From Nocardioides albus (GTDB lineage: Bacteria; Actinomycetota; Actinomycetes; Propionibacteriales; Nocardioidaceae): a stretch of 64,000 nt of DNA. The position numbers and the translations under genes were made by a program. Location of the stretch: positions 232,862-296,861 of the forward strand of contig NZ_BMQT01000007.1 in NCBI RefSeq assembly GCF_014648255.1, in the 5' to 3' direction. Below the pieces are notes generated by a model. The model had not been told where the DNA came from, made no database searches, and worked only from the letters and a program-made list of their open reading frames with translations. The number at the start of each line of letters is the position of its first letter. Position 1 is the stretch's first letter. Positions 26,560 to 34,915 of the stretch are shown one piece after another.

Positions 26560-28733
26560 CCGACGATGCGGGCCAGCTCCTTGCCGAGGTAGGGCGCCAG
26601 CGTGCGGGCGTACCGCGCGGTGATGTGGTTGCCGTCGCGGTAGACGATGACGTTGCCGATCACCGCCGGGCAGGCCTCGTCCCCGCAGAACAGGTGGGTC
26701 AGGTCGACCAGGTGTGCGTTCGGGTCATGGGCGACCGCGTCGCGGTGCGGGTCCTGGACGAGCACGTCGGTGCGCGGGCGTCCGCACGCCTCGCCTGCCG
26801 TCTCCGGGGAGTGCTGCTGGATGCAGCCCAGAGTGGTGCGTAGATAGGCGGCGCTGTCGGGCTCGAACATCGGGTTGTCGACGAGCGCGATCACCGGGAC
26901 GTCGGTCGAGGGCCGGTGGCTCCAGGCCTCGACCAGGCCGTTGACGGTGGACTCGTACGGTGTCTCGCCGGTCCGCGGCTGGGTGTGCTTGCGGGCGGAG
27001 TGGGTGACGATGATCGCGTCGAGATCCTTCTGCTCGGGTGCGCGCAGGTAGTCCTCGAGCTGCCGGTTCCACTCCGCGCAGGCGGGGCGGTTGTCGGCGA
27101 TGCTGCCACCGAGCGGCCGGGCGTTCCAGTGGCAGGCGGCTCGGGAGGCGACGTCGATGCGCCAGTTGCGTTGGCCGCCGATCAGGTCGAGCGCGCCGAC
27201 CGGGGCGACCGCGTGGGAGTCGCCGACCATCAGCAGCCGCTTCTCGTAGCCCTCGACCGCGCCGTTCGGGCACGCGCTGAACCGCACCGGCCGCTCCTCG
27301 AAGGACCAGCACTCTGCCCGGTTGTCGTCGTCGGCGCCGATGGCGGCGACCGCCGGGATCAGCTCGCCGCGCAGGTCGGGGTTGCCGCACGACCCGCCGG
27401 CGGCGCTCGCCGCCAGTGCGGCTGCCCCGAGGCACTCGGTCGTATACGGGTCGGCGGTGGCGAGCCGGGCCGCAGCCGCGACCGCTCTGTCCTCGGAGTG
27501 GTCGATCGCGGCCAGGCCGCTCGCGCCGACGCCGACGGCGACGACGAGGGCCGCCGAGGTGGCGACCAGAGCCCGCGGGCCGCCAGGCCGGATGACGTAC
27601 GTCTGCACCTGTCGGGTCACCAGCCGGTTGGTCGCCCAGGCGAGCAGGATCGAGACGACCAGCACGCCAGCTGCGGAGACGAGCGTGAGCCGCTCGGCGC
27701 CGGAGTAGTAGAGCCAGGCGATCAGCAACGGCCAGTGCCACAGGTAGAGCTCGTAGGAGATGTCGGCCACGAACCGCAGCGGACGGGTCTCCAGAAGGCG
27801 GCGCGGCCCGCGCGGCGACGGTGTCGAGCCGACCATCACCAGCAGCGCCCCGGCGACCGGCCACAGGGCCAGCGGTCCCGGGAAGCGGTCCGCGCCGTCC
27901 ATCACGAAACCGCAGGTCAGGACCAGGGCGATGCCGGTCCAGGCGACGTACGGCTTGATCCTCTCGGGCAGGCTCAGGCGGCGTAGGGCGAGCGCGGCCA
28001 GGGCGCCGGCGGCGATCTCCCAGAAGCGGGTGAGCGAGTTGAAGTACGCCGCCGCCTGGTCGGTCCCGGAGACCTTGATCGCGTAGGCGAAGGAGGCCGC
28101 GAACGCGGCCGCGGTCAGGACGAACAGCACCCGAGCGAGGGACAGCCGGTCGCGCAGCAGGCCCCTGGCCACCGCGCGGAGAACTAGGGCGAGGCCGACG
28201 ATCACCAGCGGCCACAGCAGGAAGAACTGCCCCTGCACCGCGAGCGACCAGAAGTGCTGCACGGGAGTCGAAGACGGTCCCGCGGCGCCGTAGGAGAGCT
28301 GGCTGGCGATGAGCTCCCAGTTGAGCGTATAGGTGGCGGCCGCGATGATCTCGCGGGTCGTCTGAGTCCACAGCGTCTGCGGGATGAAAGCGACCATCAG
28401 CGCGGCCGTCGCGGCCAGCACGATCAGGGCGGGCGCGGCGAGGCGCGCGAACGTACGCCCGTAGTGCTCGCCCAGCCTCACCCGGCCTCGCTCGGCCTTG
28501 CCGACCAGCGACCGGGTGGCGAGGAAGCCGGAGATCACCAGGAAGACATCGATCCCGCCGGAGACCCGGCCGTTGCCGAAGAGGTGGAAGGCGACCACGA
28601 GCGCCAGTGCGACGCCCCGCAGGCCGTGGATCTCGCTGATGTGGCCGGAGCGGACCTGCCCAGATTTGGGGCTGTTGAGGTCGCTGTCGTCGCGGCTGGT
28701 TCGGGGCGTGCGGAAATCCGAGATGGCGGTCAC
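26556..28733 (-). CDS. Acyltransferase 3 / SGNH-domain O-acetyltransferase (OafA-like)
   Basis: 725 aa. The N-terminal half (about residues 30-400) is a multi-helix acyltransferase-3 domain with EIHGLRGVALALVVAFH and GGIDVFLVISGF. The C-terminal half is an extracytoplasmic SGNH domain with block I GDSHAVA and the catalytic Asp/His block DGNHITARYA. Such enzymes acylate cell-surface polysaccharides or peptidoglycan. The start is a GTG at 28733. It is monocistronic and divergent from the sugar ABC importer, with 191 bp between them. Confidence 0.9.
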   Translation of the reverse strand: MTAISDFRTPRTSRDDSDLNSPKSGQVRSGHISEIHGLRGVALALVVAFHLFGNGRVSGGIDVFLVISGFLATRSLVGKAERGRVRLGEHYGRTFARLAAPALIVLAATAALMVAFIPQTLWTQTTREIIAAATYTLNWELIASQLSYGAAGPSSTPVQHFWSLAVQGQFFLLWPLVIVGLALVLRAVARGLLRDRLSLARVLFVLTAAAFAASFAYAIKVSGTDQAAAYFNSLTRFWEIAAGALAALALRRLSLPERIKPYVAWTGIALVLTCGFVMDGADRFPGPLALWPVAGALLVMVGSTPSPRGPRRLLETRPLRFVADISYELYLWHWPLLIAWLYYSGAERLTLVSAAGVLVVSILLAWATNRLVTRQVQTYVIRPGGPRALVATSAALVVAVGVGASGLAAIDHSEDRAVAAAARLATADPYTTECLGAAALAASAAGGSCGNPDLRGELIPAVAAIGADDDNRAECWSFEERPVRFSACPNGAVEGYEKRLLMVGDSHAVAPVGALDLIGGQRNWRIDVASRAACHWNARPLGGSIADNRPACAEWNRQLEDYLRAPEQKDLDAIIVTHSARKHTQPRTGETPYESTVNGLVEAWSHRPSTDVPVIALVDNPMFEPDSAAYLRTTLGCIQQHSPETAGEACGRPRTDVLVQDPHRDAVAHDPNAHLVDLTHLFCGDEACPAVIGNVIVYRDGNHITARYARTLAPYLGKELARIVG

Positions 28734-28788
28734 GTGATCGCTGTTCTAGTGGACGTCGGTGGGCGTGAGACGCCGCACCGTAACGAGC

Positions 28789-28801
28789 ACTGGTGACCAG
28801 T
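28789..28801. promoter_or_regulatory. Small inverted repeat in the divergent promoter region
   Basis: ACTGGT-G-ACCAGT is a perfect 6-bp inverted repeat with one central base, 55 bp upstream of the acyltransferase GTG and 123 bp upstream of the sugar-binding protein ATG. Its regulator is unknown. Confidence 0.35.
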
Positions 28802-28886
28802 TCGCGTACGGCTGTTGTCGAACTGCCATCGAGATCTCCTCAGAACCGCTTCACGCCACCGCCGAAGCAGATAGGTTGCACCCCGA

Positions 28887-28902
28887 CGTGACTTAGATCA
28901 CA
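28887..28902. promoter_or_regulatory. CRP-type binding site upstream of the XylFGH-like operon
   Basis: CGTGA-CTTAGA-TCACA matches the CRP-family consensus TGTGA-N6-TCACA with one mismatch. It lies only 22 bp before the ATG at 28925. If used, it could mean repression or a promoter further upstream rather than classical activation. Actinobacteria do carry Crp homologues (GlxR in corynebacteria), so control by cAMP is plausible but unproven. Confidence 0.5.
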
Positions 28903-28924
28903 CCCAGGACTGAGGAGTTCGACG

Positions 28925-30043
28925 ATGAACACGCACAAGATCGGCCGCCTGATCGCGGTCGCAGCGGTGGCGACCCTGTCGACCGCATCGCTCGTGGCAT
29001 GTGGAGGCTCGGATGACGGTGGCGACTCGGGAGACTCGGGCGGCACCGACGTCGGAGTGATCCTCCCCGACGCGACCACGTCTCCCCGATGGGAGTCCCA
29101 GGACCGGCCGAACCTCGAGAAGGCGTTCGCCGACGCCGGCCTCGAGGCCACGATCCAGAACGCCCAGGGCGACACCGCAAAGTTCGGTCAGCTATGCGAC
29201 AGCATGATCAACGAGAACGTCAAGGTCATCATCATCACCAACCTCGACTCCGAGTCGGGCGCGTCCTGCCTGAAGAAGGCCGCCGACGCGGGTGTGACGA
29301 GCATCGACTACGACCGGCTGACGCTCAACGGCGGCGCCTCCTACTACGTCTCCTTCGACAACGTGAAGGTCGGCGAGCTGATGGGCACGGGCCTCGACGA
29401 GTGCATCACCGCCGCCGGCAAGAAGGGCGGCAACATCGTCTACGTCAACGGCGCGGCCACCGACAACAACGCGGCCCTGTTCAAGTCGGGCTACGAGAAG
29501 GCGCTCGAGGCGAAGATCGCCGACGGCACCTACAAGCTCGTCGGTGACCAGTCGGGGGAGTGGGACGCCACCAAGGCCGGGAAGGTCTTCGACCAGATGT
29601 ACACCGCCAACAACGGAAAGATCGACGGCGTGGTCTCGGCCAACGACACCATGGCCGGCGGCATCGTCGCCCGGCTGAAGGCCAACAACGCGCAGGGCAA
29701 GATCCCGGTGACCGGCCAGGACGCCTCGGTCGAGGGTCTGCAGAACATCCTGCAGGGCTTCCAGTGCGGCACCGTCTACAAGAACACCGCGCTCGAGGCC
29801 AAGGCCGCCGCGGACCTGGCGATCGCGCTGATCGAGGGTGACAAGGATGCCGCCGAGGCGCTGGCCACCGGCACCGTCGAGGACACCGAGGCCGGCAAGG
29901 ACGTGCCGTCGGTGCTCGCCGAGCCCGTCTGGGTCACCAAGGAGACCGTCGGTACGGTCATCGAGGACGGTCAGGCCGACGCCGCCGAGGTGTGCGCCGG
30001 GGCGATCGCCGACCTGTGCACCGAGAACGGCGTGCCTCAGTGA
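28925..30043 (+). CDS. Sugar ABC transporter substrate-binding lipoprotein (XylF-like)
   Basis: 372 aa. A lipoprotein signal peptide has lipobox LVAC near residue 26, then a Gly/Asp/Ser linker and a type I periplasmic-binding fold of the ribose/xylose group, with DVGVILPDATTSPRWESQD and VVSANDTMAGGIVARL. An excellent ribosome-binding site (GAGGAG) precedes the ATG. It is followed by the ATPase (4-bp overlap) and permease. The gene set and location near xylA/xylB suggest xylose as the substrate, by context. Confidence 0.9.
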   Translation: MNTHKIGRLIAVAAVATLSTASLVACGGSDDGGDSGDSGGTDVGVILPDATTSPRWESQDRPNLEKAFADAGLEATIQNAQGDTAKFGQLCDSMINENVKVIIITNLDSESGASCLKKAADAGVTSIDYDRLTLNGGASYYVSFDNVKVGELMGTGLDECITAAGKKGGNIVYVNGAATDNNAALFKSGYEKALEAKIADGTYKLVGDQSGEWDATKAGKVFDQMYTANNGKIDGVVSANDTMAGGIVARLKANNAQGKIPVTGQDASVEGLQNILQGFQCGTVYKNTALEAKAAADLAIALIEGDKDAAEALATGTVEDTEAGKDVPSVLAEPVWVTKETVGTVIEDGQADAAEVCAGAIADLCTENGVPQ

Positions 30044-30789
30044 GTCCGCTGCTGGAGCTGCACGGCGTCGAGAAGTCCTTCGGCGCCGTGCAGGTCCTGC
30101 GCGGAGTGGACCTCTCGGTCCAGGCGGGCCGGGTCACCGCGCTCGTCGGCGACAACGGTGCCGGCAAGAGCACCCTGGTCAAGGGGATGGCGGGGATCCA
30201 TCTCTTCGACGCCGGTGACTACCTCTTCGAGGGAGAGCCGGTGAAGGTGACCAACCCCAAGGACGCCGCCGCGCTCGGCATCGAGGTCGTCTACCAGGAC
30301 CTCGCGCTGTGCGACAACCTCGACGTCGTCCACAACATGTTCCTCGGCCGGGAGATGAAACGGCTGCGGCTGGTCGACGAAGACACCATGGAGCAGCGCG
30401 CTCGCGAGACGCTCGACGGCCTCTCGGTGCGTACGCTGAAATCGGTGCGTACGCCGGTGGCCTCCCTCTCCGGCGGTCAGCGCCAGACCGTGGCGATCGC
30501 CCGCGCCGTGCTGTGGAACTCAAAGCTCGTCATCCTCGACGAGCCGACCGCGGCTCTCGGCGTGGCGCAGACCGAGCAGGTGCTCCGCCTGGTTCGGCGC
30601 CTGGCTGACCGGGGCCTCGGCGTCCTGCTGATCAGCCACAACCTCAACGACGTCTTCGAGGTCGCCGACGACATCGCCGTCCTGTATCTGGGCGGCATGG
30701 TCGGGCAGATCGACGCCGCCTCCACGACGCGTGAGCGGGTCGTGCAGGCGATCACCACCGGCGTCGTTCCTGAAGGAGGTGCGGCATGA
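30040..30789 (+). CDS. Sugar ABC transporter ATP-binding protein (single-domain, XylG-like)
   Basis: 249 aa from the GTG at 30040, which overlaps the stop of the binding-protein gene (GTGA). Walker A GDNGAGKST, signature LSGGQRQT and Walker B VILDEPTAALG are clear. Unlike E. coli XylG or RbsA, it has a single ABC domain, as in FrcA-type actinobacterial and proteobacterial systems. The product probably works as a homodimer with the next-gene permease. Confidence 0.93.
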   Translation: MSPLLELHGVEKSFGAVQVLRGVDLSVQAGRVTALVGDNGAGKSTLVKGMAGIHLFDAGDYLFEGEPVKVTNPKDAAALGIEVVYQDLALCDNLDVVHNMFLGREMKRLRLVDEDTMEQRARETLDGLSVRTLKSVRTPVASLSGGQRQTVAIARAVLWNSKLVILDEPTAALGVAQTEQVLRLVRRLADRGLGVLLISHNLNDVFEVADDIAVLYLGGMVGQIDAASTTRERVVQAITTGVVPEGGAA

Positions 30790-32054
30790 GTATCGATACA
30801 GATGACCCCACGGTCGCCGCTGCGCCGGATCCGGAGCCCGACAACTCGCTGGGCGGGATCTTCCGGGCCTACCTGGCCAAGCTCAGGGGTGGTGAGGTCG
30901 GCTCGCTGCCGGCGGTGCTGGGTCTGATCGCGCTGGTCGTGGTCTTCTCGTCGCTGCGTCCCGAGCAGTTCACCAACTCGTTCAACTTCGCCAACCTGAT
31001 CGGCCAGTCGGCGGGGGTGACCGTGCTCGCGATGGGCCTGGTCTTCGTGCTGCTGCTGGGCGAGATCGACCTGTCGGCGGGATTCGCCGGTGGCACGTGC
31101 GCCGGGGTGCTCGGCGTGTTCCTGACCCGGCAGGAGTGGCCGCTGATCCCGGCGCTGCTGGCGGCGCTGCTCACCGGCGCGCTGATCGGTCTGCTCATCG
31201 GTCTGCTGGTGGCCAGGCTGGGGATCCCGTCGTTCGTGGTCACGCTGGCCGCGTTCCTCGGGCTGCAGGGTGTGCTCCTGACGATGATCGGTGAGGGCGG
31301 GACGATTCCCATCCGCAACGACTTCATCAACGGCCTCAACAACGCCAACCTGCCGGTCTGGCTCGGCTGGGCGCTCGGCCTCTTGTGCATCGTGGGCTAT
31401 GCGGCCTCGACGTACATCACCGATGCGCGCCGTCGCGCCAAGAATCTCACCGTGCAGCCTTTACTGCTGTGGGCGCTGAAGACCGGGCTGCTGACGGTCG
31501 TGGTGGTGGCTGTGGTCGGCTACCTCTCCGTCGAGCGCAGCCGCAACCCGGCGCTGACCTCGCTCAAAGGGGTGCCGGTCTCGCTGGTGGTGATCGTCGG
31601 CCTGCTGATCCTGCTCACCTTCACGCTGACCCGCACCGCCTGGGGCCGGCACGTCTACGCGGTCGGCGGCAACGCCGAGGCGGCGAGGAGGGCCGGGATC
31701 AACGTGTTCCGGGTGCGCCTGTCGTGCTTCATCCTCTGCTCCACCATGGCGGCGGTGGCCGGCATCATGATCGCCAGCCGAACCAACTCGGTGAACCCGA
31801 ACACCGGCGGCGAGACGACCCTGTTGTACGCCGTGGGCGCCGCCGTCATCGGCGGCACCTCGCTCTTCGGCGGCAAGGGCCGGGTCATCGACGCCGTCAT
31901 CGGTGGCACCGTCGTGGCCGTCATCGACAACGGGATGGGTCTGCTCGACCAGCCCCAGGGCACCGTCTGGATGGTCACGGGCCTGGTCCTCCTGGTCGCG
32001 GCCAGCGTCGACGCCCTCTCCCGGAGGAGAGCGTCGGCGACAGGGCACGTGTAG
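30786..32054 (+). CDS. Sugar ABC transporter permease (XylH-like)
   Basis: 422 aa. About ten hydrophobic helices are seen. LLGEIDLSAGFAGG and LVARLGIPSFVVTLAA are typical of the BPD_transp_2 / ribose-xylose permease group, as is YAVGGNAEAARRAGIN for the coupling region. The gene starts with a 4-bp overlap (ATGA) with the ATPase. The stop is followed at once by a family-2 repeat region. Confidence 0.93.
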   Translation: MSIDTDDPTVAAAPDPEPDNSLGGIFRAYLAKLRGGEVGSLPAVLGLIALVVVFSSLRPEQFTNSFNFANLIGQSAGVTVLAMGLVFVLLLGEIDLSAGFAGGTCAGVLGVFLTRQEWPLIPALLAALLTGALIGLLIGLLVARLGIPSFVVTLAAFLGLQGVLLTMIGEGGTIPIRNDFINGLNNANLPVWLGWALGLLCIVGYAASTYITDARRRAKNLTVQPLLLWALKTGLLTVVVVAVVGYLSVERSRNPALTSLKGVPVSLVVIVGLLILLTFTLTRTAWGRHVYAVGGNAEAARRAGINVFRVRLSCFILCSTMAAVAGIMIASRTNSVNPNTGGETTLLYAVGAAVIGGTSLFGGKGRVIDAVIGGTVVAVIDNGMGLLDQPQGTVWMVTGLVLLVAASVDALSRRRASATGHV

Positions 32055-32059
32055 CCCTT

Positions 32060-32195
32060 ATATCGCCGAGTCGGCTCGTTCTGACCGAAAAACACGCCGA
32101 GTCGGCTCGTCATGACGAGCCGACTCGGCGATTTGATGTCAGGACGCGCCGACTCGACTGGGACGCTTGTCAGGACGAGCCGACTCGGCGAGGGC
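32060..32195. repeat. Family-2 intergenic palindrome cluster (GCCGACTCGGC core)
   Basis: Several half-units with GCCGAGTCGGCTCG or its complement fall between the convergent XylH-like permease and the serine hydrolase. They include a 36-bp perfect palindrome at 32095-32130 (ends CGCCGAGTCGGC, centre GTCATGAC). Two further units (about 32139-32190) overlap the last 18 or so codons of the hydrolase gene. A bidirectional terminator role is suggested by position. Confidence 0.75.
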
Positions 32196-33650
32196 GACTC
32201 CGCGCCGCCGGCGCAGTCCGAGGATGCGTGCGACGATCGTAGCCAGGTTCGCCGCGGCGGCGAGACCGGCCCAGATCATCAGCGCGGGCGAGTAGTAGAC
32301 GAGCTGGAGCAGGCTGATGTCGCGGCCTCCTCCGACGACCTGCCCGACCAGGCTCGGCAGCGCGAGCAGGAGAAGCGTGGGCACCAGTCGCGGCACCAGC
32401 CGAGCCGTCAGCTCCCACCACCGTCGGTCGCCGAACCTGTCGATCCAAACCCTGGTCCGGACGAGCCGGCGCAGGCCGAGGCCGAGGCTGAGCAGGGTGA
32501 GCGCGGCGAGCACGAGATCGGTCCACAGCCGGATCGGCGGCATCGGGTCGGTGGTCTCGCCGTCGGCGATGGCCGCGACCCGCGTCGCCAGCTCGCCGGT
32601 GCCCTCGTTGCCCAGCCCGAGCCCGCTGTTGCCGATGACGACGATCCCGTGCCCGGAGCTCGTGAGGAGTATGTCAGCCGTGTAGGTGAACCAGATGCCG
32701 TTGTGGCCGACCTCTTTGCCGTCCTCGGTGCGGTCGACCTCCCAGCCGAGCGCGTAGTCCGCACCCTTCCGCGGCGTCTGCACCTGCGCGACGGTCCCCG
32801 CGGGAAGCACCCGGGTCCCGTTCGGGGCGACGCCGTCGTTCTGCTGGACCAGGAGCCAGGTGGCGAGGTCCTCGGGGGTGGTGATGACGCCGTCGGAGCC
32901 GTTCACAAAACGATGCGGCTCGGCGGTCGACGGGGTCATGCCGTACGCGTAGACGTGTCCCTCGGCGACATCGGAAGGTAGGTCCTCGGGGGTGACGTCG
33001 ATGGTCGTCGTGCGGTCCATCCCGGCGGGCTCGAAGATGTTGCGCCGGAGGTGGTCGCCGAACGGCTCGCCGGTGACCACCTCGACGAGGCGCGCGGCGA
33101 GGTGGAAGTTGGTGTTGGTATAGGCGTACTTCTCCCCGGGGTCGGTGGCCAGTTCGGCGTCGCGGGCCCGCTGCTCAGCCTCAGCGAGCGTCGCTGGTTG
33201 CGCGAGACTCTTCTCACGCAGGGTGAGGTCGGTGATCCCGGAGGTCTGCTCCAGCAGGTGACGGACCGTGATCTCGGCGCCACGTGGGTCGTGGATCCGG
33301 AAGTCCGGAAGGTAGTCGTAGACCGGCGAGTCCAGGTCGACGGAGCCGGCGGCGACCAGCTGCATGACCGCTGCCGCCGTGATCGTCTTGCTCGCCGAGG
33401 CGATCGGCATCGGTGTCGTCGGGCTGATCGCGGAGCCGTCGGCGTCGACGCCGTAGTCGGTGTGGTGGGTGGTCCCGTCGTCATCGGTGACGACCACGGC
33501 CACACCGGGGTAGCCGCTCGTGGTCGCGAAGTCCTCGACGGCACCGGCGATCGGGTCGCCGGTCTGTGCCGCTGCCGGATGGGCCTGGGGAATCGCCGCG
33601 ACGGCGGCGACTCCGAGCGTCGCCAGGGCGACTCGAACATGTCGATTCAT
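32139..33650 (-). CDS. Serine hydrolase, class C beta-lactamase family, with C-terminal membrane domain
   Basis: 503 aa. A signal peptide (MNRHVRVALATLGVAAVAA) is followed by a class C beta-lactamase/D,D-peptidase fold with SxxK (SASK), the YxN region (YAYTNTN) and the KTG-equivalent GHNGIW. Three to four hydrophobic helices follow after residue about 370. Such proteins are often peptidases or esterases rather than true beta-lactamases. The last residues (ARPDKRPSRVGAS) are encoded by family-2 repeat units, so this C-terminus is unlikely to be conserved. It is embedded in the sugar region with no clear functional link. Confidence 0.88.
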   Translation of the reverse strand: MNRHVRVALATLGVAAVAAIPQAHPAAAQTGDPIAGAVEDFATTSGYPGVAVVVTDDDGTTHHTDYGVDADGSAISPTTPMPIASASKTITAAAVMQLVAAGSVDLDSPVYDYLPDFRIHDPRGAEITVRHLLEQTSGITDLTLREKSLAQPATLAEAEQRARDAELATDPGEKYAYTNTNFHLAARLVEVVTGEPFGDHLRRNIFEPAGMDRTTTIDVTPEDLPSDVAEGHVYAYGMTPSTAEPHRFVNGSDGVITTPEDLATWLLVQQNDGVAPNGTRVLPAGTVAQVQTPRKGADYALGWEVDRTEDGKEVGHNGIWFTYTADILLTSSGHGIVVIGNSGLGLGNEGTGELATRVAAIADGETTDPMPPIRLWTDLVLAALTLLSLGLGLRRLVRTRVWIDRFGDRRWWELTARLVPRLVPTLLLLALPSLVGQVVGGGRDISLLQLVYYSPALMIWAGLAAAANLATIVARILGLRRRRGVALAESARPDKRPSRVGAS

Positions 33651-33726
33651 GTCGGCAATCGTCGCGGCGGATCCCGTCAGCGGGCGTCGGTCCGTGGGCT
33701 GATCCGGCTGTCGTACCCCGGGATGA

Positions 33727-34755
33727 TCAGGCCGGCGGAGCGGTGCTGCCGCGCTCGACCAGCTCGGCGGGCAGGCGCAGGTGGCGCTCGGTGTGCTTGC
33801 CCTCGAGCAGCTCGAGCAGGAGGCCGAGCGCGGCTCGGCCCATCTCGTGAAGGGGTTGGGCGACGGTGGTGAGCGGGGGAGTGGCGTCGCGGGACTCGGG
33901 TACGTTGTCGAAGCCGACCACCGAGAGGTCCTCGGGGACGCGCAGACCGAGCGAGCCGGCGACCTCGATGACCTTGATCGCGGAGATGTCGTTGGCTGCG
34001 AAGACGGCGGTGGGGCGCTCGCCGGTCGGGAGCGAGAGCATCTCGCGGGCCGGTGCCTCGGCGAGCTCGGGGTGGTAGCCGCCCACCCGGATCAGCTTGT
34101 CGGAGACGCTCAGGCCGGCGTCATCGAGGGCCTCGCGATAGCCCTGCTCGCGCAGACCCGCGGAACGCAGGTCGGGGCGGCCGCCGAGGAAGCCGATGCG
34201 CCGGTGACCGAGGCCGACCAGGTGGTCGACGGCGAGGCGGGCGCCGGTGACGTTGTCGGCGTCGACGGTCATCGGGCCGTCGGGTCCGGTGTGCGGGTCG
34301 ATCGCGACGACCGGGATGGTGGTCTCGTCGGTGATGATCATCGACGGGGTGACCACGATTGCGCCGTCGATCAGGGTGTGGCCGAGGCGGGAGAGCGAGC
34401 GCCGCTCCCAGCCGGTGTGATTGTGGGCCCCGGTCCGGCCGGCGTGCGCCAACAGTTCGTAGCCCGTGCCGTGCAGGGCCGCCGAGATGCCTTTGAGGAG
34501 CTCGGCGGAGTAGGGCTCGAACTCGGCGACGAGCACACCGATGACTCCGGTGGACTTGCGGCGCAGGCTCGAGGCGATCAGCGATGACTGGTAGCCGAGC
34601 TGGTCGATGACCGCGAGCACCTTCTCGCTGGTCGCCTCGCTGACGCCGTAGCGCTCGTTGATCACCTTCGAGACGGTGGCGACCGAGACGCCTGCCTCCC
34701 GCGCTACGTCGTTGATCGTCACCCGGCGGGGGCGGGGCTGGTCCAGCGTGCTCAT
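33727..34755 (-). CDS. LacI-family transcriptional regulator (BxlR-like)
   Basis: About 342 aa from the ATG at 34755. The N-terminal LacI helix-turn-helix VTINDVAREAGVSVATVSKV precedes a periplasmic-binding-like effector domain (GVIGVLVAEF, VVGFDNVPESRD). Divergent from the adjacent BxlEFG-like operon, it very probably represses it. A LacI-type palindrome lies in the shared region. The effector is likely a xylo- or gluco-oligosaccharide, inferred from gene context. Confidence 0.92.
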   Translation of the reverse strand: MSTLDQPRPRRVTINDVAREAGVSVATVSKVINERYGVSEATSEKVLAVIDQLGYQSSLIASSLRRKSTGVIGVLVAEFEPYSAELLKGISAALHGTGYELLAHAGRTGAHNHTGWERRSLSRLGHTLIDGAIVVTPSMIITDETTIPVVAIDPHTGPDGPMTVDADNVTGARLAVDHLVGLGHRRIGFLGGRPDLRSAGLREQGYREALDDAGLSVSDKLIRVGGYHPELAEAPAREMLSLPTGERPTAVFAANDISAIKVIEVAGSLGLRVPEDLSVVGFDNVPESRDATPPLTTVAQPLHEMGRAALGLLLELLEGKHTERHLRLPAELVERGSTAPPA

Positions 34756-34798
34756 GCCCTGACAGTAGCCCACCTGGATCAGGTCCGATAACCATCTA

Positions 34799-34812
34799 CG
34801 AAAACGTTATCG
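34799..34812. promoter_or_regulatory. LacI-type operator next to the -35 element of the sugar operon
   Basis: CGAAAAC-GTTATCG is a 14-bp near-perfect palindrome with the central AACGTT typical of LacI-family sites (one mismatched pair). A perfect TTGACA hexamer follows at 34820-34825; the -10 is poorly defined. It sits between the divergent regulator (34755) and the binding-protein gene (34916). Confidence 0.65.
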
Positions 34813-34915
34813 ACAACGATTGACACTACCCCCCGGAAGGGGCCATGCTCGTCCCGACATTTGTGGCGGCAGTCACATCACCCCACACATCCAGAGCTTT
34901 GACGAGAGGTCCAAG

